From Skeletonema tropicum (lineage: Eukaryota; Bacillariophyta; Thalassiosirophyceae; Thalassiosirales; Thalassiosiraceae): DNA of 64,000 nt. Position numbers and translations under genes: made by a program. The notes below the pieces were generated by a model. That model was not told the DNA's origin. It saw nothing but the letters and a program-made list of their open reading frames with translations, and did no database searches. Shown here in pieces: positions 32,367-45,219 of the stretch; position 1 is the stretch's first letter, and each line of letters begins with the position of its first letter. Location of the stretch: assembly GCA_037178625.1 (NCBI GenBank), contig CM074128.1:3906001-3970000 (forward strand), written 5' to 3'.

Positions 32367-34070
32367 TCAAAAGTGGAAATCCTCTTCCGACTCGGCAATG
32401 AGATCAGAGACCATAAGTGAGGTCGACGCTCCGCTGTGATTCCTCACTTTGACTTCATTGGGCGTCCCTCTTGACCCTTCTCGCATTAACGATGGTAACG
32501 GCCCTGGGTTGTCAAAGTCAGATATTGACATTGACATCATTGACTCGTTAAACGAATCAAACGAGCCACGTCTTCGACTAGAAGTTATCATACTCGACGA
32601 CGAGCTGGAAGTCCTTTGTTCGCTTGTGTTAGTTACTCTGTTCATGGTAGTCAAACTACTTCCACCTAAAGCCTGATTAAGATCCCTCGCAGCCCGATAA
32701 CTAATATCCATCGATTCATCCATATAATTTGCAGGCTCAATTGGATCCACCCCAGACAGAGATGATCTTTTATGACCTCTTCGAAGTGTTCTGTCACTAT
32801 CGTTCTCAAAAAAGTCTTCGTGCAGACAAGATAATTGATTCAGCTCATCATCATCATCATCATAATCATCACCATCATTATTGTAATGTCTTACAAGTGA
32901 TGAGAAAACAGAGCTTGGTGCGATATCGTCGTTGTCACCACCAAGACGAAACTGCCGAAGAGATTGCTGCGCTTGTAGCTGATGCGGTTTTTGTCGCTGC
33001 TGTTGTCGTTCCTCTTGGGGCTGTTGCTGTTCTAGCTCTCGTCGACGATCCTGCTCTTGCTCGTACTGAAGCAGGAGAGCCTTCTGCTGACTTGTCAAGT
33101 TAAACGTACCTTGTTGAGATTTGCTATCCTTGACAAGCTCGTCAACAAGTTGATCTGCCATGTCTTCATTCAAACTGCACTCGTTCAAAATCGATTGGAA
33201 CATGGTGGTACTGTCCATATCCGTACCGCTGGATTGTCTATCCATCGCATCGCACAAGAGTAATGACATGTCTTGAATGGACATGCCACTTTGAGCCGAT
33301 TCATAAAACGAGTCTTGAAATTTACTAAGAATTGGCAAAAGTTCTGATGAGTTGAACAGTGCAGCCAGAAGCATTGTGGCGGAGCTTCTGCCCATTGTAG
33401 GACGATTTAATGAATCCAGTCCACAAGATTCCCCCAAGGGAATTGGATCTATATTGTTGACATCAGTGGTTACGCCAAGGTTTTGTCCCGGTGTAAAAAG
33501 AGCAGAAAGAGTGATTGATTCTAATCTATCAGGTTCCCCAGGGGGATTTGGATCGATCTTGTTCGGAGTGTTATTATCAGCGGTTACGCCACAATTTGAT
33601 TTGACCTCTTCTTTGAATTGTTTCTCGTCATTATTCTCATCAATTTTTCTTTGATGTATAGGATAGGCCCCAACCACCGGTTTTCGTCCAACCTCCTTCT
33701 CCACCTTGGCAACAAAATCTGCTCGATTCTGCCGCAGAGTTTGTTTTGTTTTTTCGAGAATTGTTTTTTTATCAGCAAGTTCATAAACTGCATTATCTGC
33801 TCCTTTTAATTGAACGTCCAACTTCTTTGCTTGATCGGCGGATAGTCGCTTCAAAAATCGCCCTCCCCGACTATGCACAGTTGCGACGATTTCTTCGGCA
33901 ATGCGTCCTTTTTTATCGCGAGATGTAGCCTCGATATATGCAATCTTTTTCTCATGGCACAGGGAGCGAAAATTGATATTTCCCTGTCGATCGTTAGGCC
34001 CAGAGCCTCGGCCCAGTACCACATCGTGATCGTGCAGCTCTGTCACGTATTGGAATTCTGGCTTCGACAT
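32367..34070 (-). CDS. DUF6824-domain protein
   Basis: A single exon of 567 residues. Residues about 14-110 carry the diatom-type DUF6824 pattern: DVVLGRGSGPNDRQGNINFR, then YIEATSRDKKGRIAEEIVAT and GGRFLKRL. This domain family is strongly expanded in diatoms and has no established biochemical role. The rest is low complexity: a Gln-rich tract near 340-370, an acidic NDGDDYDDDDDE stretch, and Ser-rich segments toward the C-terminus. Its composition resembles transcription-related proteins, which is inference. It starts 326 bases from the divergent plastid-protein gene at 34397. Confidence 0.85.
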   Translation of the reverse strand: MSKPEFQYVTELHDHDVVLGRGSGPNDRQGNINFRSLCHEKKIAYIEATSRDKKGRIAEEIVATVHSRGGRFLKRLSADQAKKLDVQLKGADNAVYELADKKTILEKTKQTLRQNRADFVAKVEKEVGRKPVVGAYPIHQRKIDENNDEKQFKEEVKSNCGVTADNNTPNKIDPNPPGEPDRLESITLSALFTPGQNLGVTTDVNNIDPIPLGESCGLDSLNRPTMGRSSATMLLAALFNSSELLPILSKFQDSFYESAQSGMSIQDMSLLLCDAMDRQSSGTDMDSTTMFQSILNECSLNEDMADQLVDELVKDSKSQQGTFNLTSQQKALLLQYEQEQDRRRELEQQQPQEERQQQRQKPHQLQAQQSLRQFRLGGDNDDIAPSSVFSSLVRHYNNDGDDYDDDDDELNQLSCLHEDFFENDSDRTLRRGHKRSSLSGVDPIEPANYMDESMDISYRAARDLNQALGGSSLTTMNRVTNTSEQRTSSSSSSMITSSRRRGSFDSFNESMMSMSISDFDNPGPLPSLMREGSRGTPNEVKVRNHSGASTSLMVSDLIAESEEDFHF

Positions 34071-34396
34071 GGTTCTAAAATATTATGCGCAGGTATTACT
34101 CCAGATGAGAGTGCCACCGACAATATCTTGCCAACTAATAAGGTGATTATTATGTTGCTCCTTTTTATGTGATGGTGTGTTGTTCTCACTGTCCCTTTCT
34201 TTTCGCATGAATTGAAGATGAGACGCAGAGGCCATCCAGATGGCTTCCGTTTTCTGCGAAAGTTACGGTGGCGTCACTCATAGGTTGCCTCCAGCCTCCA
34301 CGTACGCACAAGGTTGCAATTTGCGATGGCCACGATGAACATCGATGATCGTGATGATGCTGGTGGTAACAAATTCATTTGCCAGCCAATAACACC
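34071..34396. promoter_or_regulatory. Divergent intergenic region, DUF6824 / plastid protein
   Basis: 326 bases between two divergent start codons. It presumably holds both promoters. No specific motif stands out. Confidence 0.4.
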
Positions 34397-35167
34397 ATGA
34401 CGAAACTATCCATAGTAGCAGCTACTACCGTGGCTCTAGCAGCCTCATCAGTGTCATCATTCTCTGTCGTCACAAATAACCCAACACACATCACCACATC
34501 TCGTGCATCTAGCAGCAGCGCACTCAACGTCATCAAAGGAGAAGCTGTCGATGCCGAAACGTTCGATGAAAATGAAGGCGGTGTCGGCTTAGCCCTACGC
34601 AGCGCCATTAAAATTACTGGAAAGTGTCAAAAGGAACAATGTGACGCTCAGGAACTTGTGCGGTACGAAAAGATGCAAGAGGTGGAAACGAGTGTGGCTC
34701 AATCCATCATGGACAAGTCGGGATGCAGTGTCTTGTGCTCTGGAATGGGGAAGGAGTTGTACCAAGATCCTGGATCATCGATACGGTATGAGGATAAATT
34801 GGTCTTGTTGGCGCCTATTGAAGCGGCCAAGGCTGCCTTGGAGAATGTATCTGCTGCACCATCGGATGCCAAGTATGTGTCACTAAACTTTGCAGGAGGG
34901 GATGATCTTATTATTGGTGAAGTTTTGGAAGCTTGTGGTATGTTGGTGAATGAACTCAATCTGGAAGGCAAGCCCAAGATCTCATTCAATTCAATTAGCT
35001 TTAACCAGTTTGCAGATGAAACATGCTCTGTGACAGTGGTTGCGTCTGGAGGAAACACAGGTGGTCTTGAGGGTGTAGATGAAAGTATTGCCAGGGGAGA
35101 GTTGTATGCATATGATGGCAAGTGGTTCACTGTTGCAGAAGAAGACATAACAACCGCAGAGAAGTAA
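34397..35167 (+). CDS. Plastid-targeted protein of unknown function
   Basis: 256 residues from the ATG at 34397. The frame is open for only a few codons upstream, and without another ATG. A signal peptide (KLSIVAATTVALAASSVSS|FSVV) ends with Phe at +1, the diatom plastid-import pattern. The mature protein has four Cys in its first third (KCQKEQC, then GCSVLCSGMG) and a mixed alpha/beta look without a recognised motif (KYVSLNFAGGDDLIIGEVLE, SVTVVASGGNTGGLEGVDES). I do not recognise the family. Confidence 0.75.
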   Translation: MTKLSIVAATTVALAASSVSSFSVVTNNPTHITTSRASSSSALNVIKGEAVDAETFDENEGGVGLALRSAIKITGKCQKEQCDAQELVRYEKMQEVETSVAQSIMDKSGCSVLCSGMGKELYQDPGSSIRYEDKLVLLAPIEAAKAALENVSAAPSDAKYVSLNFAGGDDLIIGEVLEACGMLVNELNLEGKPKISFNSISFNQFADETCSVTVVASGGNTGGLEGVDESIARGELYAYDGKWFTVAEEDITTAEK

Positions 35168-36247
35168 TACTTTGATGTTTTTGTAGCGGAAAATCAAGTT
35201 TGATTGGTAACGCTTTAGCCTAAATTTGAGTAGTAAGCTTCAAAAGTTAGAAATCTTGATACTTCTAGCAATGAGCAAAGACATAGTGCCCATCTTATGA
35301 GTTTTATCATCCTATCGACTATTATTTGATCTCGCGATGACAGTGTTAGCTTCACAGTAATGCGATGGTAGTGAGAGTCACTTGCATTCCCCGTTTCTGG
35401 AGGATATAGTTGGTATCCAGTTGGAATTATCCTCGACAACTTCCGTGATTATTGTACTTAGATAGTTCCGTTGTCACTTTATCGTAGTTTCGAATGCTTT
35501 CCGAAAGCACCAAATTCACCATCGACTAGAGCCCTGAGATGAATGAATCGTGATCATCTAACTACTTGCCTGTGACCCGAACTTCACTGGCTATTGTGAT
35601 ACTGAAGTATTCATTTTTCTGACGCCCCAAATCCTGACCTATGCATATATAGGTGGCAGAAAAGCCATTGGAATGCATACAGTAAACATTCTTGACAACA
35701 TTCATCCAAGTTTCAGCCTGTCAACTGACGTCGGAGGTATCCTGCACGTATGAGGTTCGAGGTCACCCTTCTACATATTATGGAGAGTTAAAACATAGGG
35801 AAACAGCGTACATTTTCCACCAAACTTTCCTTGCTTTATGTTCTAAATCAAGCTCTATCATCGTCGAATGTAACATGTATATATTGTTAACTTATCTGAT
35901 CAGCACCTGTATTGTAAGTAAGTACCCAGATCTAGCCTGAGTGCATTCCTTGATGGTTGCAATCAAGCAAGAAACAATCATCAGTGAGTATTCGTTCCCG
36001 TTTCGCCCTCTCACTCTCTCGTTTCTTGTCCTGTCGCGAAGAGACGAACTCGGACAACGAGAGAACTTACCGCAAGCGGCACGCTCTCAACAAGCATGTC
36101 AGCGAGATCTTGCCAATTTTTATGTGCATGCTCTCCACTACGAATCGATTCATGGTACGCGAAGCTACATCAAAAGACCATACTTATTTGTGATGCAAGT
36201 GAAGCTCTAGAGAGAGCTCACTAATTGAAACGAGACTACAATAGACG
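35168..36247. other. Intergenic region upstream of the kinase gene
   Basis: About 1.1 kb between two same-strand genes. Only frames under 90 codons occur, with no motif. I see no repeat or RNA gene. Confidence 0.45.
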
Positions 36248-39200
36248 ATGGGTCAAGAGGCCTCGGTCCCCCAACGGATCGGAGACGAATTGTCCTCCTC
36301 CACCTCTGCCTCCACCAAGGCTGCCAACGCAATACGAGGAGCCAATGATGCAGCTGCTGCGGCGGTTGCTGCGGCCAACAATGCCGCTGCCTCTGTGTTT
36401 GTGGGGCAGTCATCGCCATCATCTTCTTCGCAGCCACAGTCGCAACAACAATATGCTGTGAGTAATAATATTAATAGTAATGGAGGGCCAACGGCAGCAG
36501 CAGCGACGGGCACATCATCAACAACATCCTCATCATCTTCTTCTATAATGAGTCGATCGGGCATCACATCAATGATACAATCCGCAAAGAGACTTTCCGT
36601 ACGGACCAACAATACAAGTGGCGGCGGCGGTGGCGGAGAATCCTCCTTCTCTACAGACGTCAATCATAACAATAACAATGTCAACATGGTATCAATGAAC
36701 GGAGGAGGGACAGCTCCGCACAACAGCCCACTACATCATCAACATAAATATTACAATACTAACTAATACTAATACTAATGACTCCATCCATCACGGGGAG
36801 CTATCTCCGAAATCGCTGGCGATAATGATGCAGCAACAACAGCAACGGCAACTGGCGGGACTGGGAAAGCTGAAGAAGAAATACAATAAAAATCTATCGG
36901 TGCCAAATCAGAATCATAGTCATCCGCTTCAGCAGCAGCAACAGCAACAAGTTGGGAAACAGCAGCAGTTTATGCAGCAGCAATATTATCAGCAACAACA
37001 ACAGCAGCAACAATCAGAACACACATCCTCCCATCTCATCCGCACAATCGACACCCTATCACACACCACAAGGATCCATGAACAGTCTTCACAATGGCAT
37101 GTACACCACCCAAAACACCAATACTACTGCTGTAGCTGCAACCTTGGGGGCGGGAGGAGGTGATGGAAGTTCCATTTCTGCCTCGGATGCACAAACTGTT
37201 CATACGACGAATGTTACCAACACTACTACTAAAGCTACACAGCATCATCAACAACAATCATCATCATCATCATGTGGTACAGGGAATGTCAAGTTTGTCA
37301 TTGAATTCCAATAGTAATCATGGTACCGGAAAACCAACCACTTCCACAACATCAGCATCATCATCCACAACAACAACAGCAGCAGCAGGATCGACAACAA
37401 CAACAAACATGAAATTGAACAAGGGGACTACTGCACCAGCCAGTCCAAGAGCATTGGCATTGAATAAAATGAAGGATAATGATGAAGATGATTGGGCCAA
37501 GGCTTGGGCGGAAGATTCGGGTTCGGATGATGATGACGATGACGACGAAGAGGAAGAAGAGGAGGAGGGAGGGGATGGTGGTGGTGGTAGTGACAAGGTT
37601 AGTAGTAGTGGTGGTGGTGTTAGTCAGTTACCTCCCTCTATGCCTGTGTTGGCTGGACAAGGTGCTGCAATGGGGCAACAACAACAACAACAACAATATC
37701 AACTCCAACAACAGCACCACCACCAACAACAACCACAACAGCAATATATCATACAACAACAACAATCGAGACCCCCTCCATTTGTCACGCCAGGACAACC
37801 ACAGCCCAAGGAGTTACTACTACCCACTGATCGAGTTGGTCAACAGCAGTTATTTACATCCCCTCCACCACCATCACAGCAACAGCATCAAGTACAATAT
37901 CCACCCCAACAACAGCAACAACACCTACAGCATCAACAATCACTTGCCACAACAACTACAAGCAACAACAAGCAATCATGGGAGACGAAGATGCCAAATT
38001 ACTCATGGAGGCAGATGAAGCATTACTCAAAGATGGTGGGAGTTGGGATCCCTACTGTGCTGATGAGAGTGTGGAAGAAAAACCATGTGTGGAAATGTTT
38101 GATCCTGCATTGAGGGTTTTGGGTCGAGGTTCGTTTGGTAGGGTGAGTTGACTGACTTTTTGTGTATTTTGGTGCTATTTCTTGGTTTGTCTGTTCGACA
38201 TTTGTTTCTTTGTTTGTTTGCTGTTGTTGTTGGCAGTAAATCCATTCCATTCCGAACCAACTCTAACCTTTTCTCTCTCCATTTATCATACACATCAGGT
38301 CGTGCTGGTACAAAAACAATATGGCCAAGGCAAAGGAAGCTTATTCGCAATGAAAATCCTACGAAAATCTCACTTGGTCCGACGGAGACAAATTGAACGA
38401 ACCAAAACCGAACGCAAAGTTCTTGCCAGATTAGATCATCCCTTCTTGATGAAACTCTATTATGCTTTCCAAACGACCGAAAAACTATTCTTGGTATTAG
38501 GATTATTGTCCAGGTGGAGAATTATTCTTTCATTTGTCGCGGTATAGACGCTTTCAAGAGCCAGTGGCTCGGTTTTATGCGGCCGAGTTGATGTTGGCAA
38601 TTGGTCACTTGCACAAACACGGTGTGATATATAGAGATTTAAAGCCCGAGAATGTCTTGTTGGATGCGTATGGGACATGTCAAGTTGGGTGACTTTGGAT
38701 TGGCCAAGGATGGGATTCGGCATCCAACGCAGGGTGCCAAATCGACGTGTGGGACTACCCGAGTATATGGCTCCAGAGGTATTGAATCAGCAAGGTCATG
38801 GGTTCTGCGTGGATTATTGGGGATTGGGAATGATATTATTTGAAATGATGACGGGTCTTCCACCGTGGTATACTACCGATAGAGCCAAACTCTTTCGTCG
38901 GTTGCGTAGTGCTCCGCTGATATTTCCCAATGAGATTAGCTTTAGTCCCAATTGTAAAACTTGCATCGCGGGGTTGTTAGAGAGAGATCCACGGTTACGA
39001 ATAGGAGTGTTGGGTCTTCGAAGTGCAATGAGACATGAATTCTTTCATCGAAAAATTAATTTCGAAGCACTCCGAGCAAGGCAGATATCTGCACCTATAC
39101 GTCCAGTGCGAGGGATGGAGACAATTTCAAAGTAGGAGTAACAGTGTCGAGAGTGAGAGCTAAGGGGTGGCATAGCTGCCAACCCTTCCTTGGATAGTGC

Positions 39201-39489
39201 AGCTATGGGGAACATCACTGCCGAGGCATTGGACGTGGCAACGGCCAACTTTGATGATTCCTTCCGCCGTATGCCTATTGAGACCGAGGACTATGAGAAG
39301 CAACAGCAGGCTCAAGGTCAAGCTCCTATCAGTGAGAAAGATTTGAATGCTCAAACTTTCCGTGGATTTACATTTGATGGGCATGTGCCTGGAGATGTAC
39401 CTGGAGATAATGGACAACCACGACAAGGCCCTCCTCCAACAGGTAGGAGACAAAACCCACCCAATGATTTAAGAGGGGAGTTGACGTAA
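36248..39489 (+). CDS. AGC-family protein kinase, reading frame broken many times
   Basis: A Ser/Thr kinase with an N-myristoylation-type start (MGQEAS), a long Ser/Asn/Gln-rich N-terminus and a C-terminal AGC kinase domain. Visible motifs are GRGSFGR (38122-38142), [26 protein letters not shown] and the AGC-tail hydrophobic motif FRGFTF (about 39358-39375). A 156 bp GT-AG intron lies at 38143-38298. The frame is kept only if single bases are skipped at about 36764, 36990-37028, 37285, 37970, 37974, 38503, 38672, 38757, 39112, 39161 and 39165, always +1. All catalytic motifs are intact in their local frames, so decay, if real, is very recent. Uncorrected sequence errors are likelier. PKA/Akt/S6K-like affinity cannot be refined by eye. 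Confidence 0.8.
36825..37960 (+). repeat. Gln/poly-CAR and Asp/Glu simple-sequence tracts
   Basis: Within the kinase N-terminus are several CAG/CAA runs (36826-36842, 36930-37016, 37674-37760, 37905-37940) and an interrupted GAT/GAC/GAA/GAG run near 37526-37570, encoding poly-Gln and poly-Asp/Glu. Such tracts are prone to length change and are hard to assemble. Confidence 0.85.
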
Positions 39490-39595
39490 AGGATATACAA
39501 TTTGTTGCAGGTGGTTAAGGACGACTGCTAATACATCAGCTAAAAGTATCATAAAACATCCAGATAGAGCGAAATAAATGTGTCTCGTATATTCT

Positions 39596-42500
39596 TTACT
39601 CAGACTCTGATTCAGTGTCGCTGTCACCAATAGTCATGACATCTGAATCCGAGTTACTGCTATCGTCGGCCCTTCCTTTTTTACCCTCGACTACCAGTGA
39701 ACCACCAATTTGGATCCTTCCTTCGACTACCTTGGGAGGCAGGTACTTTCTGCCCGAAATCCATTCATCATACCCTTCCTTGCTTTCGCCATGAATACTG
39801 CCCATTGAAAATAAGGTATAGTCCATGAGGTACGAGTTTCCAACCATTCCATCCAGTCGATCAAAATGTCTCTCAGCGTAGGGTGCGATTCCTGCTAAGA
39901 TCTCAGGTACTCCTTGGTAAGTTGCAAGCTTAGCTGCGGGTATTGTCGTGACAACCGCTTTCACAACCAACATGGCAATGTGGGAGTTGCGTGCCCTAGT
40001 GTTCCATTCGCGGCAATACTTCAATATCTGTACGAGGCGATCTAACTGCCAATTGGGGGCATGCTTTTGAAGGGTTTCGATGCCACGGTTACTTGCTGCA
40101 TCCTTCTCTAAAATTTCAGTCAACACTTTCAGAACTTGACGGGGCTTATCTAACTCAAGAGCTAAGTTCGAGTGCTTGCTCATATCGCTTGTGTCGTAGA
40201 TGATTGGATAACGTTTGCTCCATCAAAATGTTCTTCTCTTCAGCTTCTCGCTTTTCGTCGTCCTTTTCCTTCGTTAGTATCTCTCCAAACTGCAACTTTT
40301 GCTATCTGCTCCTCCACTAAAGAGCGTGCCAGCTCGAGATAAGTCGAGTGCCCAGATTTTATCATCATGAGCATCAATAGTGCTTTCGCATTCATTCGTG
40401 CGGATGGTCCATAGCTTGATTAAGCCGTCAGATCCAGATGAAAGTAATTGTAGGCCTGTCCCTAGAAATCTCACTCGAAGAACAGAAGACATGTGACCTT
40501 GGAAGGTTCTGACACAGCTGCAATCAGCTATGGACCACAACTTGACAGTGCGATCACCACTACCCGTAGCTAAAACTCGGTCGTGTTGCGAGAACTGACA
40601 GTCCCATACACCTCGTTTGTGTCCCTTCAACGTGCCATGCAGTGCGAGGTCACTCGACCTCCACAGCTTGACTGTTTTATCTTGAGAACCGGTAGCAATG
40701 AGCGAGTCATTGGGTGCGACGGAGACAATATTAATATCCTTTTCATGCGCACGGATACTAAGACGTGCCTGAAGCGTTAACTCTTCGTCGCACTTATCTA
40801 ACACAGCAGAGCCTGGGAGTGGCCAAACTTTCAATGTTCGATCTTTGCTTGCTGTAACAGCAAACGCACCAGCACCGTTCTCAGCTGACTTTTCCTCCCA
40901 CATCATAGCAGCCAATTTTGTTCGAAAGAGCAACAGATCCAACTGCCTCAGTGTGCCCCATTGCTAATGCCACACAGGTACGAGCTGGAACATTCCAGAT
41001 TCTCATCGTCTTATCTTTACCCGCAGTTGCAAGGTACCGCCCGCACGGACTGGCATCAAGGGACAACACAATTGCTGTATGCCCATCGAGGATTCCTCTC
41101 GGAGACAAGGCTGCGTGTGCGTGCTCGTCCGACTCAGATGCATCGGCAACACCAAATATACGAACTTGAGAACTATTTGTTGCAACCGCGACAGTTTGCT
41201 CTTTGATACCTGGGATGACAGATAAATCCAGGATTTCCCCATTATGGCCAACAATAGCTCTGTTGGACACAAGCTTAAGTTCCGTCTTGTCGGAGCTTGT
41301 CCAGTCTAGTTGCAAGAACGCCATGTTTTGTTCTGCATCAACGGCTAGAATGCTCTTATCTCCGCTAGTCAAATGGAGAGACGTATACCCACCATTGTCT
41401 TCACCAAAAGCATCACTTTCACTCTGTGAAGTCAAAGGAGACAAGTCTGATAAGGCGTTCTGAATACCTGACTCTCTGTCTCCCACAGCTGCCTTCCATA
41501 ACCTCACGATACCCTTTGTACCGCACGTAGCAAGAACAATATCCTTTTTATTCAGAACTTCATTGTGACTCCCAATGTCCAAAGATTGACGAAATTGTCG
41601 AGGCAGCAACAGCATGCTTTCTACTTGCTCGTACACAGGCAACGTTCGAATTCTTTGATACGTCACTTTGACCGATGTTGCTCGTTTTGTTCCATCATCA
41701 TCCTTTGACTTTCTCCTCTTCTTTGACTTGGGGCCATTCGTATCAGCTACCTCTTGCTCAGAAATTAACCACGTGTTAATCACTGAGTCTCTTCCTGAGG
41801 AGAAGAATACCCCAGAACCATGTTTACGCAATCCACTCGATGTGATGGATCCACCACCACCACCACCACCACCGCTACCCTCCGACAACCACGCAACACA
41901 CGTTACTGCACTGATATGATCCCGTAATACAGCTACTGGCATAGACGCTGTCTTGGTGTCTTGAGCATTTAACAACAAATCATGAATGGAAATCGACCCA
42001 TCTTCACGTCCAATGGCTAAAATCAACGATGCTGAAGTTTGCCGCCACTGGATACAAGATACCGCATATCTTCCTCTTCCTCCACTAGCATGTATCTGAG
42101 GTAGGATGCAATGCATGTGTAGCATAGCCATTCCTTATGTCCCATATTTTGACCAATCCATCAACTGATCCTGTGGCAAAGAAGATCCCAGATGGATGGA
42201 ATGCAACTTTTGTAACGGGGAGTTTATGACCTGATTTGCCAAAGGAGAAGGCTACCTTGGCAGGATCCTTTATAGAAGTGACACTTTGTGACTTGGGCTT
42301 TTCAGCTGCAGCTTCTTCGCTTGCATTTTTCTTGCCCTGCTTATTCTCCGTCTCATCATTATACCCCCCATCATCTGCAGGTACAGCAAGGTTATACTTC
42401 CTCACCAAGTGAGATCTTGTCACTGCAATCATGTCTCTATTATTTGGTGAAAGTGCAAATGCAGTGATGGCCTCGGCATCAAGCATCTCCTCTTCAGCAT

Positions 42501-43038
42501 CATCATCTTCCTCTCCGTTCTCATTTTCATCAAGAGCAAAGCCTCCCTCAAAGGCTGCTCCCTTTCGTACTGTTCTCAGTAGTAGACCGGTAGCAGCTTC
42601 GATGATCGATACATCTCCTCCTCTTTGTGCTAGAATGAATGGTTGTGTTGGCTCCTCGTCACTACTTGATGTTGTTGTTGATGATAGGCTGTTCTCATGA
42701 GAAAGAGCTACCGTGCCTCCGGTATAACACGGGCTATGTGTAGTCAATGCTGTCCACGACTTGGAGATGGCAGGCTGCTGAGTAGATGCATCATTCATTG
42801 CTTCATCTTCCGAGTCATCACTGCCATCATCACTTGAATCACTGCTGTCGCTTTTGTTTTCATCTTCTTTCATTTGCTGTGAGTCTACTTCTTCGCCATC
42901 ACTTTCGTGTTGATCACTTTTTGCATCATCATTCATTGGTACTTCGCTCGATGAAGATGCCGATGATTCATCATCACTACTCTGCTCTGATCCTGATGCA
43001 TCTGATGAGCTTAGCTCGTCGTCGTTTTTTTGAGCCAT
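39596..43038 (-). CDS. UTP13: U3 snoRNP WD40 protein UTP13/TBL3
   Basis: About 1145 residues, intronless as read. It is a subunit of the UTP-B complex of the small-subunit processome and acts in nucleolar 18S pre-rRNA processing. The N-terminus is a long acidic Ser/Asp/Glu stretch. Many WD40 repeats follow (ATGSVDGLVKIWD, LATAGKDKTMRIWN, VTASKDRTLKVW, ATGSQDKTVKLW, ATGSGDRTVKLW, SSGSDGLIKLW) in the tandem-propeller arrangement of the family. The C-terminal Utp13-specific helical domain (ALELDKPRQVLKVLTEILEK) closes the protein. Keeping the frame needs +1 skips near 42090, 40886, 40297, 40272 and 40163. The ATG at 43038 is the first in-frame Met. The start lies 332 bases from the divergent fatty-acid elongase gene. 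Confidence 0.9.
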
Positions 43039-43370
43039 GGCGTTCTTTTCAGTCGATGCTATCAACACCTTTATGCATATAGGTATGGTTGTATCATCAG
43101 CGGCAGCTTTTTGATTTCACCGATGGCTTTGATGGGTTCTTGCTTCTCCTATCCTTCTCGATTTCCCTATAAATACCTGACAGACTGTCGCTCCCGCATT
43201 TTTAGAAAAAAGCGTCCAACTAACACGCACGAACCTTCGCCACTCTACACACCGCTGCGCTTGTTGAAGGCGCAAGCACGATGCACGATGAAAGCGACAT
43301 CACCACATCTTACCGCACAGCTACATAAAATTGTGCTGGTTAAATGTGTAAAAGCAAAAGTAATAACACC
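43039..43370. promoter_or_regulatory. Divergent intergenic region, UTP13 / 3-ketoacyl-CoA synthase
   Basis: 332 bases between the two divergent start codons, presumably carrying both promoters. No specific motif is claimed. Confidence 0.4.
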
Positions 43371-45219
43371 ATGAAGCGATCGGAGTCTGATTCTTCGTTC
43401 GTGAGCATCCCTGAGGATGGGCCAGTCAAGGACTATCGGGATTACAGGGTTAGGAAGTCTTCTCTGATTGCGTGAGTGTTCTTTGTAGGCGACACATGTG
43501 TTCTGCACAAGTAATATTTTCCTTCTCATACTAACTTACACTGCATTATGTGCTCTATCAATCATTCAGCACGGTGAACTGGACTCATGTGATTGGAACT
43601 TACCTACCCACGCTATTCTTGGTCGGTATCGGCGTACTATTTGCACAACTCGTGCATCAAGTCGTCATTGACCTATCCAGCAAAGTTCAACACAAAGCCA
43701 GCCCAGGTGAAATTGATTTCAGTATTGAAACTATCACAGCAGTCATTCTAGGAGTTCAACAAATCTTCTCCAACTTGTTTGCCACTTTTCTTGTTGCTCC
43801 ATTGCAATCTGGCGAGGGTGGAATCCTCTCTACCGACGTGAAAATAACTGTTCTCATCCTTGTGGTTATGGGGTGGATTGTCTTGAATGATAACCCAACT
43901 TACATGCTTGCGTTCAGCACATTCAAAGCTCCAGACTCATGGAAGGTCTCTCACGCTCAGATTGTTCAAATGATGAAGAATCAAAAGTGTTTTACAGATG
44001 ATTCGATCAATTTTATGGCACGGATGTTGGAACGGTCGGGGACTGGTCAGTCGACGGCGTGGCCTCCGGGTATTGTTCAGTGTCTTGAGGAGGGCAAAGA
44101 AACTGATAGGTCAATTTCAGCTAGTAGGAAGGAAGCGGAAACGGTCATCTTTGATATTGTTGAGTCTGCCTTGAAGAAGGCCAAAGTTCATCCGAAGGAG
44201 GTGGATGTCCTTGTCATCAACTGTTCCTTGTTCTCACCTACTCCTAGTCTTTGTGCCTATGGTAATTTCAAAGTTTGGTATGAGGCAAGATATTCAAAGT
44301 TTCAATTTGTCAGGTATGGGCTGTGGAGCATCCTTGATCAGTGTAGGGCTTGCGAAGGACATGTTGCAGAGGCGTAGACTCCGAGGAGGCAAGGCCCTAG
44401 TTGTATCGACTGAGATCATTACTCCCAATCTATACCATGGAAATGAGCGTGGATTTTTGTTGCAGAATACTCTCTTCCGTTGTGGTGGTGCTGCTATTGT
44501 CCTATCCAACAGCTGGATGGACGGCAGGAGGGCTTGGTACAAGCTGCTGCATACCGTGAGGGTGCAGAGTAACTCTGAGGAGGCGTACAACTGTGTCTAT
44601 GAAGCTCAAGACGGCGACGCCCATCGTGGTGTTCGGTTATCCAAAGAAATTGTCAAAGTGGCTGGAAAGTGTATGGAGAAGAATATGACCACAATCGGAC
44701 CGTACGTGTTGCCTTTGAGTGAGCAGATCCCCGTTGTCACTACCATGGCTCTAAGGTTCATGATCAAAATGACTGGCAAATTACTCAAAATGTGCGGCCA
44801 TGAGAAGCTAGCAGCAAAACTTCCCAACAAAAAGCACTATGTGCCTGATTTTAAGCGCGGAATTGATCACTTCTGCATCCATGCTGGAGGTAGAGCAGTT
44901 ATTGATGGTGAGTTTGCTTTATTCACTTGTTTTCTGTGTGTGCCTTGATATACTCTTTCCCTAATGCAATTTTACCATGTCTGTTGCACTGCAACCAATA
45001 GGAATTGAGAAAAACATGAAATTGGAGCTATTCCACACTGAACCATCCAGGATGGCACTCCTCAACTACGGCAATACGAGTTCATCTTCAATATGGTATG
45101 AGATGGAATACATCCAAGAAACCCAAAAGACTAATCCTTTGAAGAAGGGTCATCGCATTATGCAGGTGGCCTTCGGATCTGGATTCAAATGTACATCTGG
45201 CGTATGGTTGAAGTTGTAA
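43371..45219 (+). CDS. 3-ketoacyl-CoA synthase (fatty-acid elongase, FAE1 type)
   Basis: The condensing enzyme of very-long-chain fatty-acid elongation at the ER. Exons are 43371-43471, 43570-44907 and 45002-45219, with 98 and 94 bp GT-AG introns. A +1 skip at 44258 is needed between CSLFSPTPSLCA and MVISKFGMR, which are contiguous in the family. The result is 551 residues, normal for plant-type KCS. Two transmembrane helices lie near the N-terminus. The catalytic Cys285 is in NLSGMGCGASL, His471 in CIHAGGRAV and Asn504 in LLNYGNTSS. The His-Asn spacing of 33 equals that of Arabidopsis FAE1 as I remember it. It converges with the glycosyltransferase gene, with 111 bases between stops. Confidence 0.93.

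Noticed and set aside
36248..43038. Treating each frame segment of the kinase and UTP13 as separate genes
   Set aside because: The segments are consecutive pieces of single conserved proteins, in order and on one strand.
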